Assembly: GCA_903864275.1 (NCBI GenBank)
Contig: CAIPFE010000010.1
Span: forward strand, 62,001 to 126,000
Length of the DNA: 64,000 nucleotides
Direction of reading: 5' to 3'
From: an uncultured Mucilaginibacter sp.
GTDB lineage: Bacteria > Bacteroidota > Bacteroidia > Sphingobacteriales > Sphingobacteriaceae
Positions 1 to 8,785 of this stretch are shown here, piece after piece. The position numbers and the translations under genes are program-made. The notes below the pieces were generated by a model. That model saw only the letters and a program-made list of their open reading frames with translations, had not been told where the DNA came from and made no database searches. The stretch's first letter is position 1, and each line of letters begins with the position of its first letter.

Positions 1-239
1 GTATCAATACCACTGTCGATGGTAGTAACGATCACCGTTTTGTTTTTTTTACCCTTTAAAAATTGGTAGGCCTGGTTCAGGCTGACGCCATAAAAACCAT
101 CCGTTTTCAAATCCATCTGGTGCCAGTTCCTTGGCGGATCAGGTTCTGTTTTTGGAATTCCCTGCCCGAAGGCGCTCAGGCTGATAAACAGGGCCCCACA
201 TAAAAGGGCGCATAAGGGGTATTTCTTTAATTTATGCAT
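1..239 (-). CDS. S8 (subtilisin-like) serine peptidase, N-terminal part only
   Basis: The reading frame runs off the left edge of the window, so only about 79 residues are visible. The ATG is at 239. Residues 1-23 look like a signal peptide (Lys-rich start, then GALFISLSAFGQG), so the protein is exported. The segment TDGFYGVSLNQAYQFL is followed by VIVTTIDSGID, which matches the strand and catalytic Asp (about D74) of the subtilase triad. The His and Ser would lie outside the window. Subtilases of this layout in Bacteroidota are usually cell-envelope or secreted proteases (family knowledge). The gene is read in the same direction as the aldehyde dehydrogenase to its right, but 180 bases of repeat separate them. 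The family call rests on one motif plus the signal peptide. Confidence 0.75.
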   Translation of the reverse strand, partial: MHKLKKYPLCALLCGALFISLSAFGQGIPKTEPDPPRNWHQMDLKTDGFYGVSLNQAYQFLKGKKNKTVIVTTIDSGID

Positions 240-241
240 TT

Positions 242-416
242 AGTTGTAATTGTTGTAGAGGTTGTAATTGTTGTAAGAGTTGTAAAAGTTGCAGTTTTTT
301 GTAAAAGTTGCAGAGGTTATGATGGTGTAAAAGTTGAAAAGTCGACTTGTAACCTTTCCAACCCTTACAACTTTTCTTAACACATTCTAACTTCTACAAC
401 CCTTACAACTTTTTCC
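242..416. repeat. GTTGTAA-word imperfect inverted repeat
   Basis: The left half iterates GTTGTAA, GTTGTAG and GTTGTAAAAGTTG. The right half iterates the complement (TTACAACTTTT, TACAACCC, CCAACC). RNA from either strand could fold into a long imperfect hairpin. It fills the whole gap between the ALDH stop and the S8 protease. A second locus with the same word lies at 40945-41066. Confidence 0.75.
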
Positions 417-419
417 AAC

Positions 420-1964
420 CTATTCCAGCTCAAACTTAATTCCTTGTGCCAAGGGTAACGTTTTTGAATAATTTATAGTATTTGTTTGCCGTTTCATGTA
501 AACTTTCCATGCATCCGAGCCCGATTCACGGCCGCCGCCGGTGTCTTTTTCACCGCCGAAGGCCCCACCGATCTCCGCGCCGGATGTACCGATGTTCACA
601 TTAGCAATTCCGCAATCAGAACCCGCGTAGGATAGAAATTGTTCTGCCTCCCGCAAATTTCCTGTCATTATTGCGGATGACAAGCCTTGCGGAACGCCAT
701 TTTGCAGCGCGATTGCCTCGTCAAGCGTTTTATACTTGATAAGGTACAGGATGGGTGCGAACGTTTCATGCTGAACAATGGCATAATTATTTTCCACTTC
801 GGCCACACATGGTTTTACATAACAGCCCGAAGCATATTTTTCACCCTCCAGTTTACCGCCTTCAACAGCAAACTTGCCGCCTTCGGTTTTACATTTTTCG
901 ATAGAATCGAGGTAAAGTTTTACTGCATCATTATCAATCAGCGGGCCCATGTGGTTGTTCTCATCCAGCGGGTCACCGATACGGATCTGGCCGTAGGCAT
1001 TTACAAGTTTCTGTTTAAAGCTGTCATAAACACTTTCGTGGATGATAAGCCTGCGGGTACTGGTGCAGCGCTGACCTGCTGTACCCACAGCGCCAAAAAC
1101 CGCCCCGACAAGCGCCATATCCAAATCGGCGTTTTCGCTGATGATGATGGCATTATTGCCGCCAAGTTCAAGCAAACTTTTACCCAGCCTTGCCCCAACT
1201 GCCGCGCCGACGGCCTTACCCATCCGGGTGGAACCGGTGGCGGATATTAGCGGTATGCGTGTATCATTGGCCATCAGTTCACCAATATCCCTGTCGCCGA
1301 TCAGGAGGCAGGATACCCCCTCGCCAATACCGTGCTTTTTAAAAACTTCCTGCGCAATGTGCTGGCAGCCAATAGCGGTTAACGGTGTTTTTTCGGATGG
1401 TTTCCAAATACAAACATCGCCGCAAACCCAGGCCAGCATAGCATTCCAGCTCCAAACCGCCACCGGAAAGTTAAATGCCGAAATAATGCCGACAATGCCC
1501 AACGGGTGGTATTGCTCGTACATGCGGTGCTGCGGGCGTTCGCTGTGCATGGTCAAACCATACAATTGGCGGCTTAATCCAACCGCAAAATCAGCAATAT
1601 CTATCATCTCCTGCACCTCGCCATAACCTTCCTGCAGGCTCTTGCCCATTTCGTAGGATACCAGTTTGCCCAGGTCTTCCTTTTTGTCGCGCAAAGCGTT
1701 ACCTATTTCACGCACAATTTCACCGCGTTTTGGCGCGGGAACGGTGCGCCAGGTTACAAATGCTTTGGCAGCCTGTTCAACAGTCTGGTTATAATTGTCG
1801 GCCGTAGCAATTTTTACCGATGCTATTTTCTTCCCGTCAACAGGCGAAACGATAGCTTTTACAGCAGCATTTGGGCTGCTTGCCCATGTATTTCCCGTAC
1901 TAAATGCCTCGTTTATGTCGTTTATATGTAAACGATTTAGAATATCTGCTATATTAAAGTCCAT
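420..1964 (-). CDS. ALDH7-family aldehyde dehydrogenase (alpha-aminoadipate semialdehyde dehydrogenase type)
   Basis: This 514-residue enzyme is predicted to oxidise an aldehyde to the acid with NAD(P)+. The ALDH7/antiquitin/AmaB family acts on alpha-aminoadipic semialdehyde in lysine catabolism. Visible motifs are the oxyanion Asn in SAFNFPVAVW, Lys in WKPSEKTPL, the general base Glu in LELGGNNA (about residue 266) and the catalytic Cys in GTAGQRCTSTRR (about residue 300). The C-terminal NVNIGTSGAEIGGAFGGEK stretch is typical of ALDH7. A longer frame starts with TTG at 1982, but that codon overlaps a TAccTTTG promoter box, so the ATG at 1964 is preferred. It is cytosolic, with no signal peptide. 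No other lysine-degradation gene is visible here, so the physiological substrate is inferred from the subfamily only. Confidence 0.9.
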   Translation of the reverse strand: MDFNIADILNRLHINDINEAFSTGNTWASSPNAAVKAIVSPVDGKKIASVKIATADNYNQTVEQAAKAFVTWRTVPAPKRGEIVREIGNALRDKKEDLGKLVSYEMGKSLQEGYGEVQEMIDIADFAVGLSRQLYGLTMHSERPQHRMYEQYHPLGIVGIISAFNFPVAVWSWNAMLAWVCGDVCIWKPSEKTPLTAIGCQHIAQEVFKKHGIGEGVSCLLIGDRDIGELMANDTRIPLISATGSTRMGKAVGAAVGARLGKSLLELGGNNAIIISENADLDMALVGAVFGAVGTAGQRCTSTRRLIIHESVYDSFKQKLVNAYGQIRIGDPLDENNHMGPLIDNDAVKLYLDSIEKCKTEGGKFAVEGGKLEGEKYASGCYVKPCVAEVENNYAIVQHETFAPILYLIKYKTLDEAIALQNGVPQGLSSAIMTGNLREAEQFLSYAGSDCGIANVNIGTSGAEIGGAFGGEKDTGGGRESGSDAWKVYMKRQTNTINYSKTLPLAQGIKFELE

Positions 1965-1979
1965 ATTTATTACTTTTGC

Positions 1980-1987
1980 CAAAGGTA
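1980..1987 (-). promoter_or_regulatory. TAccTTTG (-7) promoter box of the aldehyde dehydrogenase
   Basis: This is an exact match to the Bacteroidota -7 consensus TAnnTTTG, with a TTG 23 nt upstream as a possible -33 element. The predicted transcript begins a few bases before the ATG at 1964, which rules out the upstream TTG start. Confidence 0.65.
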
Positions 1988-2202
1988 AAAATCTTTAAGG
2001 CAATTTATATCAACTCACCTTCTGCCGGCAAAATGATTTGCATTAATTATCAAGGCTTTGTAAATTGTGGTGTTAACAATGTTTGGATGTTGATAACTAA
2101 TTTGTATTATGGCTATTTATTACTTGTAATTTGAACTCAGTTAAGCCCGAAAAGCGATAGCTAATAAGCCTGAACTGAACTTGTGTTCTGAAACAAAATT
2201 GA

Positions 2203-3606
2203 ATGGAAGAAGAATTTGAATTTGGTTTTACCGAAGATCCAAAGTTTTCGGTGGAACGGTACGAAGAAATGATTCGTAATCATGATCAGTACTTTTTTGA
2301 TGCCCAGGCGTTTGAGAACATAATCGACTACTACATCGAAAAGAACGATCCCACTAAAGCCCTGCAGGTGGCGGAGTATGCACTTAACCAGCACCCGTTC
2401 GCGGCGGTTTTCCTTATTAAACAGGCCCAGCTTTTAGTGATCAACAACAAAGTCGCTGAGGCATTTACCGCGCTCGAAAAAGCGGCAATGCTGGAAGCAT
2501 CCGACCCGGATATCTACCTGATCCGTGGCAACCTTTACGAAAGCATGGAGCGCTATGGCGAGGCCCTGGAAAACTATGAAAAAGCGCTCGACCTTGCCGA
2601 AGAAACAGACGAAGTATTGCTGCACATCGCCTACGTTTACCAAAATATGGGTGATTATGAGACTTCTATCACTTACCTGAAATTGTGTCTTAAACAAAAC
2701 ATGGAAAACCAGGACGCCCTTTACGAGCTGGCTTTTTGCTACGATGTAATGGACAACCAGGAAGAAAGTGTGCTGTTTTACCAGCAATATATCGATAACG
2801 AGCCTTACAGCTATGCCGCCTGGTATAATTTAGGCAACGCTTTCACCAAGCTTAGCCTGTTTGAAAAGGCCATAGATGCGTATGACTATGCCATATTAAT
2901 AAAAGACAGCTTTGCGTCTGCTTATTTTAACAAAGGAAATGCCCTGGTTAACCTTGAAAAATACGCCGAAGCCATCGAGGTTTACCGCCATACTTTTGAG
3001 TATGAGCAGCCTAACGCCGATACCTATTGCGCCATAGGCGAATGCTACGAAAAGCTTGAGCAAATGGACGATGCGCGTGCTTTTTATAAAAAGTCGGTTA
3101 AAATGGACCCTAAACTGGCCGATGCCTGGTTTGGGATAGGCGTTACCCTTGATTTTGAGGAACGCTATTTCGAGGCCCTGCATTTTTATAAAAAAGCACT
3201 CGATCTTGATATTGCCAATGCCGACTACTGGTTTGCCATAGCTGATGCCGAATATAAACTGGGCCACATGGAAGAAGCTGAACATGCCTACGAAAAAGTG
3301 GTGGAGCTTAACCCGATTGACGTTGATGCGTGGCTGGATTATTCCTCCATTTTATACGAGCAGCAGCGGTTAGTTGATGCAATAGAAATTATTGCCCAGG
3401 CGATAAAAAACAACCCCGACGCAGCTGAGCTCTATTACCGCATGGTAGCCTACCTGTTTGCTAAAGGCGAATACAACGAAGCGCTGAACCACCTGGAAAT
3501 GGCCCTGACATCAGACCCTGAAAAACATTATATCCTTTTTGATTACCTGCCCCAGCTGCAGCGGAATAAGGTGATCGTGGATATTATTAATAGGTTTACT
3601 AAGTAG
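2203..3606 (+). CDS. Tetratricopeptide-repeat protein
   Basis: This 467-residue protein is built almost wholly of TPR units from about residue 35 to the end. Recurrent patterns such as AWYNLGNAFTKLSLFEKAIDAYDYAI and DADAWFGIG..L...ERYFEALHFYKKAL recur every 34 residues, giving about 11-12 repeats. The N-terminus is acidic (MEEEFEFGFTEDPKFS) and has no signal peptide, so it is probably a cytosolic scaffold. TPR arrays bind partner proteins; no catalytic domain is visible. It is followed by a word-type inverted repeat and a strong terminator, so it appears to be transcribed apart from the phosphosulfolactate synthase downstream. The partner cannot be deduced from sequence. Confidence 0.88.
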   Translation: MEEEFEFGFTEDPKFSVERYEEMIRNHDQYFFDAQAFENIIDYYIEKNDPTKALQVAEYALNQHPFAAVFLIKQAQLLVINNKVAEAFTALEKAAMLEASDPDIYLIRGNLYESMERYGEALENYEKALDLAEETDEVLLHIAYVYQNMGDYETSITYLKLCLKQNMENQDALYELAFCYDVMDNQEESVLFYQQYIDNEPYSYAAWYNLGNAFTKLSLFEKAIDAYDYAILIKDSFASAYFNKGNALVNLEKYAEAIEVYRHTFEYEQPNADTYCAIGECYEKLEQMDDARAFYKKSVKMDPKLADAWFGIGVTLDFEERYFEALHFYKKALDLDIANADYWFAIADAEYKLGHMEEAEHAYEKVVELNPIDVDAWLDYSSILYEQQRLVDAIEIIAQAIKNNPDAAELYYRMVAYLFAKGEYNEALNHLEMALTSDPEKHYILFDYLPQLQRNKVIVDIINRFTK

Positions 3607-3611
3607 TGAGT

Positions 3612-3676
3612 GGTTGATTAAGTTGATTATTGAGTAGTTGAGAAATTCAACCACTCAATAATCAACTCAATCAACC
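3612..3676. repeat. TTGATTA-word inverted repeat
   Basis: The left arm (3612-3641) reads GGTTGATTAAGTTGATTATT and continues GAGTAGTTGA. The right arm (3647-3676) is its near-perfect complement, ending CTCAATCAACC. The stem is about 28 bp with a 5-nt loop, directly after the TPR stop codon and before the terminator at 3684. Confidence 0.8.
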
Positions 3677-3717
3677 AAAAAAAGCCGGAAATTTCCTTCA
3701 AATTTCCGGCTTTTTTT
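3677..3717 (+). terminator. Rho-independent terminator after the TPR gene
   Basis: Perfect 11-bp stem GCCGGAAATTT (3684-3694) with AAATTTCCGGC (3700-3710), 5-nt loop, then seven T. A run of A precedes the stem, so it could also act on the opposite strand. Confidence 0.92.
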
Positions 3718-3771
3718 ATGACCTTTGCGCCATTAAAACTTTTAGTTATAGTCTATAACCAAAGCGCCTTT

Positions 3772-4527
3772 ATGAATTATCAGATCAATAATCTTCCCAA
3801 ACGCGTTGCTAAACCCCGTAGCAGCGGCATTACCATGGTGATGGATAAAGGGCTTAGCTTAAGGCAGGTGGAGGATTTTGTCGAGGTTGGCGGCCCATAT
3901 ACCGATATTGTTAAACTGGGCTGGGCAACATCTTATCTTACGCCCAACCTTGATGAGAAAATAAAGATATATCGGGAAGCCGGTATCCCCGTGTATTTTG
4001 GCGGGACGTTATTTGAGGCTTTTATTGTAAGGAACCAGTTTGAAGATTACTGCCGGATACTTGACAAATACAAAATGGAGTATGTGGAAGTGTCCGATGG
4101 TTCCATTGAAATCGAGCACGACATAAAATGTGAGTATATCCGCAAATTAAGCAAGCAGATAACCGTAATATCGGAGGTAGGGTCAAAAGACGTACAAAAA
4201 ATATTTGCGCCTTATAAATGGATAAAATTAATGCAGGCCGAAATTGAGGCTGGCTCGTGGAAAGTAATTGCAGAGGCGCGTGAAAGCGGCAATGTAGGGA
4301 TCTACCGCGATTCGGGTGAGGTAAGGCAGGGCCTGGTTGATGAAATACTTACCCAAATACCCGAAGAAACCATCATCTGGGAAGCTCCCCAAAAAGCACA
4401 GCAGGTTTGGTTTATTAAACTAATTGGCGCCAATGTAAGTTTGGGCAATATCGCCCCTGCCGATGTGATCCCGCTGGAAACCTTGCGGCTGGGCATCCGG
4501 AGCGATACGTTTGATCATTTTTTGTAG
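3772..4527 (+). CDS. comA: Phosphosulfolactate synthase (ComA family)
   Basis: This 251-residue TIM-barrel protein should add sulfite to phosphoenolpyruvate to make (2R)-3-phosphosulfolactate. That is the first step of coenzyme M synthesis in methanogens and a source of sulfonates in some bacteria (family knowledge). Supporting segments are GITMVMDKGLSLRQVEDFVEVGG, DIVKLGWATSYL, VYFGGTLFEAF, VEVSDGSIEI and the C-terminal NIAPADVIPLETLRLGIRSDTF. The frame is open to an ATG at 3718, but GAccTTTG, a one-mismatch -7 box, lies at 3720-3727, so the ATG at 3772 (MNYQINNLPKR) is preferred. No phosphatase (ComB) or dehydrogenase (ComC) gene lies nearby. A link to sulfonolipids, common in Bacteroidota, is possible but not shown. 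Confidence 0.88.
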   Translation: MNYQINNLPKRVAKPRSSGITMVMDKGLSLRQVEDFVEVGGPYTDIVKLGWATSYLTPNLDEKIKIYREAGIPVYFGGTLFEAFIVRNQFEDYCRILDKYKMEYVEVSDGSIEIEHDIKCEYIRKLSKQITVISEVGSKDVQKIFAPYKWIKLMQAEIEAGSWKVIAEARESGNVGIYRDSGEVRQGLVDEILTQIPEETIIWEAPQKAQQVWFIKLIGANVSLGNIAPADVIPLETLRLGIRSDTFDHFL

Positions 4528-4704
4528 GGGAACGTAGAACTTATTTAGTTAAAACAGAGATACTCGTCAAAAATCCGGCAATCCTAAACCTGGAAACACA
4601 ACAACCCTGATTTTAAGTACTTTAGCTTAAGTATTAAAGTTATTTCATAAATTTCCACATTATTGTGAATTTAGGAGGACGCACCCTGCTTTAATTGTGA
4701 AAAG

Positions 4705-7700
4705 ATGGCTTGCAAAAGTTTATATAAAAAAAGTTTTTTGTTAAATGCGCTCTTCATATTAGCGTCGTGCGAACAAAAACAAAATCCGCAAAGCAATTTA
4801 GTTGTAAAAAAGAGTTCCATTCTGCCCCCGGTAACTTATACAGTCGCTAAACCAAATGTAACTTTACTTGACACTTGCCCACCGCCCTTGGTCATTAAGG
4901 TACCCCTAAAGCCGGGAGGCAGTTACACTATTAAAACTGAGAATGGCCCAAAGACCATTCAACTTTTACCGCCTGTAACTAAGGCCGCTGGTTTTTTTGT
5001 ATCCATGCAGCATTATAATGTTGAAGAGGGGCTTGCACTAAGTTCTTTATGGAGCAGTTACTGCGATAAAAATGGCAATATTTGGTTTGCTACGAAAGGA
5101 GGTGTATCCCGGTATGATGGCAAATCGTTCACAAATTTTACTGCTAAACAAGGGCTGGCTACTGACCAGGTTTTTTGCGCCTATGAAGATAAAAGCGGGA
5201 ACATGTGGTTTGGCACCTGGGGAGGCGCATCAAAATACGACGGCAAAGTTTTTAAAACATATGCCAGCGGACTTTCAGGTGGCAGGGTAAATGCAATATT
5301 GCAGGATAAAAAGGGAGATTTCTGGTTTGGCACCGATGATGGCGTGTCACGGTACAATGGGAAATCCTTTTCAAATTACACAACCACTAATGGCTTGATA
5401 AATAATAACGTCTCCGCTTTAATAGAGGACAAAAGTGGGGGCATATGGCTTGGCAGCAACGGAGGCGTTTCCCGTTATGATGGTAAATCGTTTGTAAGCT
5501 TTACTACAACACAAGGCCTTTTAAATAACCAGGTTAGATGCATGCTTGAAGATAACAATGGGAATATTTGGCTTGGCACCGCCGAAGGGGCATCAATGTA
5601 TGACGGGAGGCATTTTACGAATTACACTACTGCATTGGGCCTTGTTAATAATAATATTACCAGTTTGATGGAAGATAAAAACAATCATATTTGGTTTGGG
5701 ACATCCGGGGGAGTGTCCGAATTTGACGGTAAGATATTTAGAAATTACACTACGGCAAATGGCCTTGCAAGCAACGAAATTACAAGCATGGTTGAAGATA
5801 AAAATGAAAATATATGGTTCACAACGACTGGAGACGGCATATCAAGATACGCCGGAAGTTCTTTTACCAGTTTTACAAAAAGCCAGGGGCTTTCATCTGA
5901 CCAGATTTTAAGCATTGCCCGGGATAAAAAGGGAGACCTGTGGTTTGGCAGCGACGGAGGCGGAGCCTTAAGATATGATGGTAAATCTTTTTCCGCCTAC
6001 ACTACAAACCAGGGATTGGTTGATAATACAGTGTTTTGTATCTATCAGGCTAAAAACGGAAACATTTGGTTTGCGACATTACAGGGAGTTTCCTGCTATG
6101 ATGGTAAGTCATTTACCAGTTATACCGTGAAACAAGGCTTGCCAGCTAACACAATATGGGACATCACCGAAGATGAAAAAGGGAATATGTGGTTTGGCAC
6201 CTTCGGCGGCGGCGTCACTAAACTGAATGCAGATAAAAAAATTCTTACTAGTTACACTTCACCCGACAACCTTACAAACGACAATGTTCATTGCGTTTAT
6301 GCAGCCAAAAATGGAAATATATGGCTTGCAAATGATTATGGCGGCGTAACGCTATATGATGGGAAAACATTTAAAAACTATAATACAAAACAAGGATTGG
6401 CCTCCACTGGCGTCATGGGCATTTTTGAGGATAGTAACGATAATATTTGGTTTGCGACCTACGGAGGGGGGCTTACACGGTATGACGGTAAAACTTTGAT
6501 GAACTTTAATCATGACCAGGGATTAGCAGATGATGGGGTGCTCTGCATTAAGGGGGATAAAAATGGGGAATTATGGGCCGGAACCAAGCTGGGCTTTAGC
6601 GGCTTAAAATTTAAGATAAGAAAAAGCCGGACCGGATTGATCAATGGCGATAACAATTTAAGTAATCAATCCCTGAAAGAAAACTACGAGCCTGTTTTTG
6701 AAAACTTCAATTTCAAAAATGGGTATCCGGTAAGAGACATCAGTTACACTAATGCGATGTATGTTGATGCCGGCAATATCTTATGGGCGGGGACGGGCGA
6801 CAAATTGGTGCGATTTGATTATGGCGGGATTCATAAAAATACACGTGCTCCTTATGTGGCAATCCAAAGCATCAAAATAAACAACGAAGCGGTTTGCTGG
6901 TATGACCTGAAGAAAACTAAGGAGAAAATTGACAGTGCAACAGTGCCTGCTTACGTTACTGAGGAGACAACTATTTACGGAAAAGAGTTGACCGGATTGC
7001 AACGCGATTCGATATTTAAAAAATTCGAACAGGTTAAATTTGACAGTATTACCAGGTTTTACGGTGTGCCCGTAAATCTGACGCTGCCTTACATGGATAA
7101 TAAGGTAACTTTTGATTTTGCCGCAATTGAGCCTTCCCGCCCAAAATTGGTACATTACCAATATATATTGGAAGGCTACCAGGATAACTGGAGCGGTCCG
7201 TCAGAGCAGGCGAGCGCCAGTTTTGGAAATATACACGAGGGCAGCTATACCTTTAAATTAAAAGCACAAAGCCCCGATGGCGTTTGGAGTCAGCCCATCC
7301 TGTACACTTTTAAAATTCTGCCTCCCTGGTACCGCAGTTTGTGGTCTTACCTTCTATACATAATCGTATTTTTAGTTATGCTGTGGAGTTTTATCCGCTG
7401 GCGTATAAAAGCGCTAAGCAGAGAGAAAGTTTTGCTCGAACAAAAAGTTACCATAAGGACCAGCCAGCTGAAAGAGGAAAAAGAGAAAGTTGAAAGCACT
7501 TTATCGGAACTTAAAACTACCCAAACGCAACTTATCCAATCCGAGAAAATGGCATCACTGGGTGAGCTTACCGCAGGTATCGCCCATGAAATTCAAAACC
7601 CGCTCAACTTTGTAAATAATTTTTCGGAAGTAAACACTGAGCTGATCGATGAGATGAAGGATGACATTGTAAAAGGCAATCTTGACGAAGCATTGGCAAT

Positions 7701-8295
7701 AGCCGATGATATAAAAGGCAACCAGCAAAAAATAAATATGCACGGCAAGCGGGCGGATGGCATTGTAAAGGGAATGCTTGAACATTCGCGCAGCGGCAGC
7801 CGCCAAAAAGAAGCGACAAATTTGAATTTGCTGGCTGATGAGTACCTTCGCCTGTCTTACCATGGATTGCGCGCAAAAGACAAATCATTTAACGCAGACC
7901 TCGTCACACATTTTGACCCACAGTTGCCAAAAATAAACGTGGTGAAACAGGATATGGGCAGGGTATTGCTCAATCTGTTCAATAACGCCTTTTATGCAAG
8001 CAATCAAAAGCAAAAAACCGGGGATGTGGATTACAAGCCGGAAGTAACCGTTACCACTTATGCAGAAAACGGCCAGGTTATGGTAAAAGTAAAAGATAAT
8101 GGTATTGGTATCCCTGACCATATAAAAGACAAGATCATGCAGCCATTTTTTACTACCAAACCAACAGGCGAGGGTACCGGTTTGGGGCTTTCATTAACTT
8201 ATGATATGGTGGTGAAAGGGCACGGGGGGAATATTCAAATTAACAGTACAGAAGGCCATGGTTCGGAATTTATAGTTATACTACCGATTAGTTAA
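4705..8295 (+). CDS. Two-component propeller sensor histidine kinase
   Basis: This 1196-residue protein begins with a lipoprotein-like signal (FILASC, lipobox Cys about residue 22). About 14 repeats of roughly 41 residues follow, with GNIWFGT...GVSRYDGKSF signatures (Reg_prop), enough for two seven-bladed propellers. Then come a Y_Y_Y domain (about 800-865), one membrane helix (about 879-900), a coiled coil, a HisKA domain with phospho-acceptor His961 in GIAHEIQNPLNF, and a HATPase domain (N box NLFNNAFYAS, G1 DNGIGIP, G2 GEGTGLGLS). The sensor should face the periplasm and the kinase the cytosol. There is no receiver domain, no AraC output and no adjacent regulator gene, so it is an orphan kinase here. 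The ligand is unknown; related hybrid systems sense polysaccharides. Confidence 0.92.
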   Translation: MACKSLYKKSFLLNALFILASCEQKQNPQSNLVVKKSSILPPVTYTVAKPNVTLLDTCPPPLVIKVPLKPGGSYTIKTENGPKTIQLLPPVTKAAGFFVSMQHYNVEEGLALSSLWSSYCDKNGNIWFATKGGVSRYDGKSFTNFTAKQGLATDQVFCAYEDKSGNMWFGTWGGASKYDGKVFKTYASGLSGGRVNAILQDKKGDFWFGTDDGVSRYNGKSFSNYTTTNGLINNNVSALIEDKSGGIWLGSNGGVSRYDGKSFVSFTTTQGLLNNQVRCMLEDNNGNIWLGTAEGASMYDGRHFTNYTTALGLVNNNITSLMEDKNNHIWFGTSGGVSEFDGKIFRNYTTANGLASNEITSMVEDKNENIWFTTTGDGISRYAGSSFTSFTKSQGLSSDQILSIARDKKGDLWFGSDGGGALRYDGKSFSAYTTNQGLVDNTVFCIYQAKNGNIWFATLQGVSCYDGKSFTSYTVKQGLPANTIWDITEDEKGNMWFGTFGGGVTKLNADKKILTSYTSPDNLTNDNVHCVYAAKNGNIWLANDYGGVTLYDGKTFKNYNTKQGLASTGVMGIFEDSNDNIWFATYGGGLTRYDGKTLMNFNHDQGLADDGVLCIKGDKNGELWAGTKLGFSGLKFKIRKSRTGLINGDNNLSNQSLKENYEPVFENFNFKNGYPVRDISYTNAMYVDAGNILWAGTGDKLVRFDYGGIHKNTRAPYVAIQSIKINNEAVCWYDLKKTKEKIDSATVPAYVTEETTIYGKELTGLQRDSIFKKFEQVKFDSITRFYGVPVNLTLPYMDNKVTFDFAAIEPSRPKLVHYQYILEGYQDNWSGPSEQASASFGNIHEGSYTFKLKAQSPDGVWSQPILYTFKILPPWYRSLWSYLLYIIVFLVMLWSFIRWRIKALSREKVLLEQKVTIRTSQLKEEKEKVESTLSELKTTQTQLIQSEKMASLGELTAGIAHEIQNPLNFVNNFSEVNTELIDEMKDDIVKGNLDEALAIADDIKGNQQKINMHGKRADGIVKGMLEHSRSGSRQKEATNLNLLADEYLRLSYHGLRAKDKSFNADLVTHFDPQLPKINVVKQDMGRVLLNLFNNAFYASNQKQKTGDVDYKPEVTVTTYAENGQVMVKVKDNGIGIPDHIKDKIMQPFFTTKPTGEGTGLGLSLTYDMVVKGHGGNIQINSTEGHGSEFIVILPIS

Positions 8296-8419
8296 CGCGT
8301 ATATAAAAGCACATTACTCCTTTTTTGCTTCACATCTCCGAAAACACAGAATTATTGATTTCAATAATTAATCAATTATACCTTAGGTAGGAGTGCATTC
8401 AAACGATTCCCCTTCGCGG

Positions 8420-8779
8420 TTAATTCTTAGTATTAATTATCTCCTCCTGCACCTTCTTTGGCAGACCGTTAAATACCTGCTCATACGAATGGTCGATCAT
8501 CTCCAGCAACTGCTTTTTAGTTAACGCACCATCCATGCGAACCGTGTTCCACAACTTTTTATTCATGTGGTAGCCGGGCTGCACTTCAGTATAGCGTTCA
8601 CGGAGTTCAATGGCCAGTTCGGGATCGCATTTTACGTTAAACTGGTTGCCGAGGCTGATGCTTGTAAGCAAAAATAATTTTTCGCCAACTTTAAAAACCA
8701 AAGTATCCTCACCAAAAGGTAAACCTTCGGTTGTGCCGGGTTTTTGCAGGCAATATTCGCGAAGTTCTTCTAAGTTCAA
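8420..8779 (-). CDS. MmcQ/YjbR family protein
   Basis: This 119-residue protein is typical of the MmcQ/YjbR family (PF04237): MNLEELREYCLQKPGTTEGLPFG at the N-terminus, then a KLFLLTS strand, YHMNKKLWNTV and a C-terminal helix region. Family members have a DNA-binding-like double-wing fold, but no established role. The only in-frame start is TTG at 8779, at the usual family N-terminus. It lies 6 nt after the outer-membrane protein gene on the same strand, so the two are probably one transcript. Confidence 0.85.
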   Translation of the reverse strand: MNLEELREYCLQKPGTTEGLPFGEDTLVFKVGEKLFLLTSISLGNQFNVKCDPELAIELRERYTEVQPGYHMNKKLWNTVRMDGALTKKQLLEMIDHSYEQVFNGLPKKVQEEIINTKN

Positions 8780-8785
8780 CCTGTT

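Noticed and set aside
1141..1626. 161-codon plus-strand frame over the aldehyde dehydrogenase
   Set aside because: Antisense shadow with no family resemblance; the minus-strand enzyme has all catalytic motifs.
1965..1982. TTG start extending the aldehyde dehydrogenase by six codons
   Set aside because: The codon overlaps a TAccTTTG promoter box, so it would lie upstream of the transcript start.
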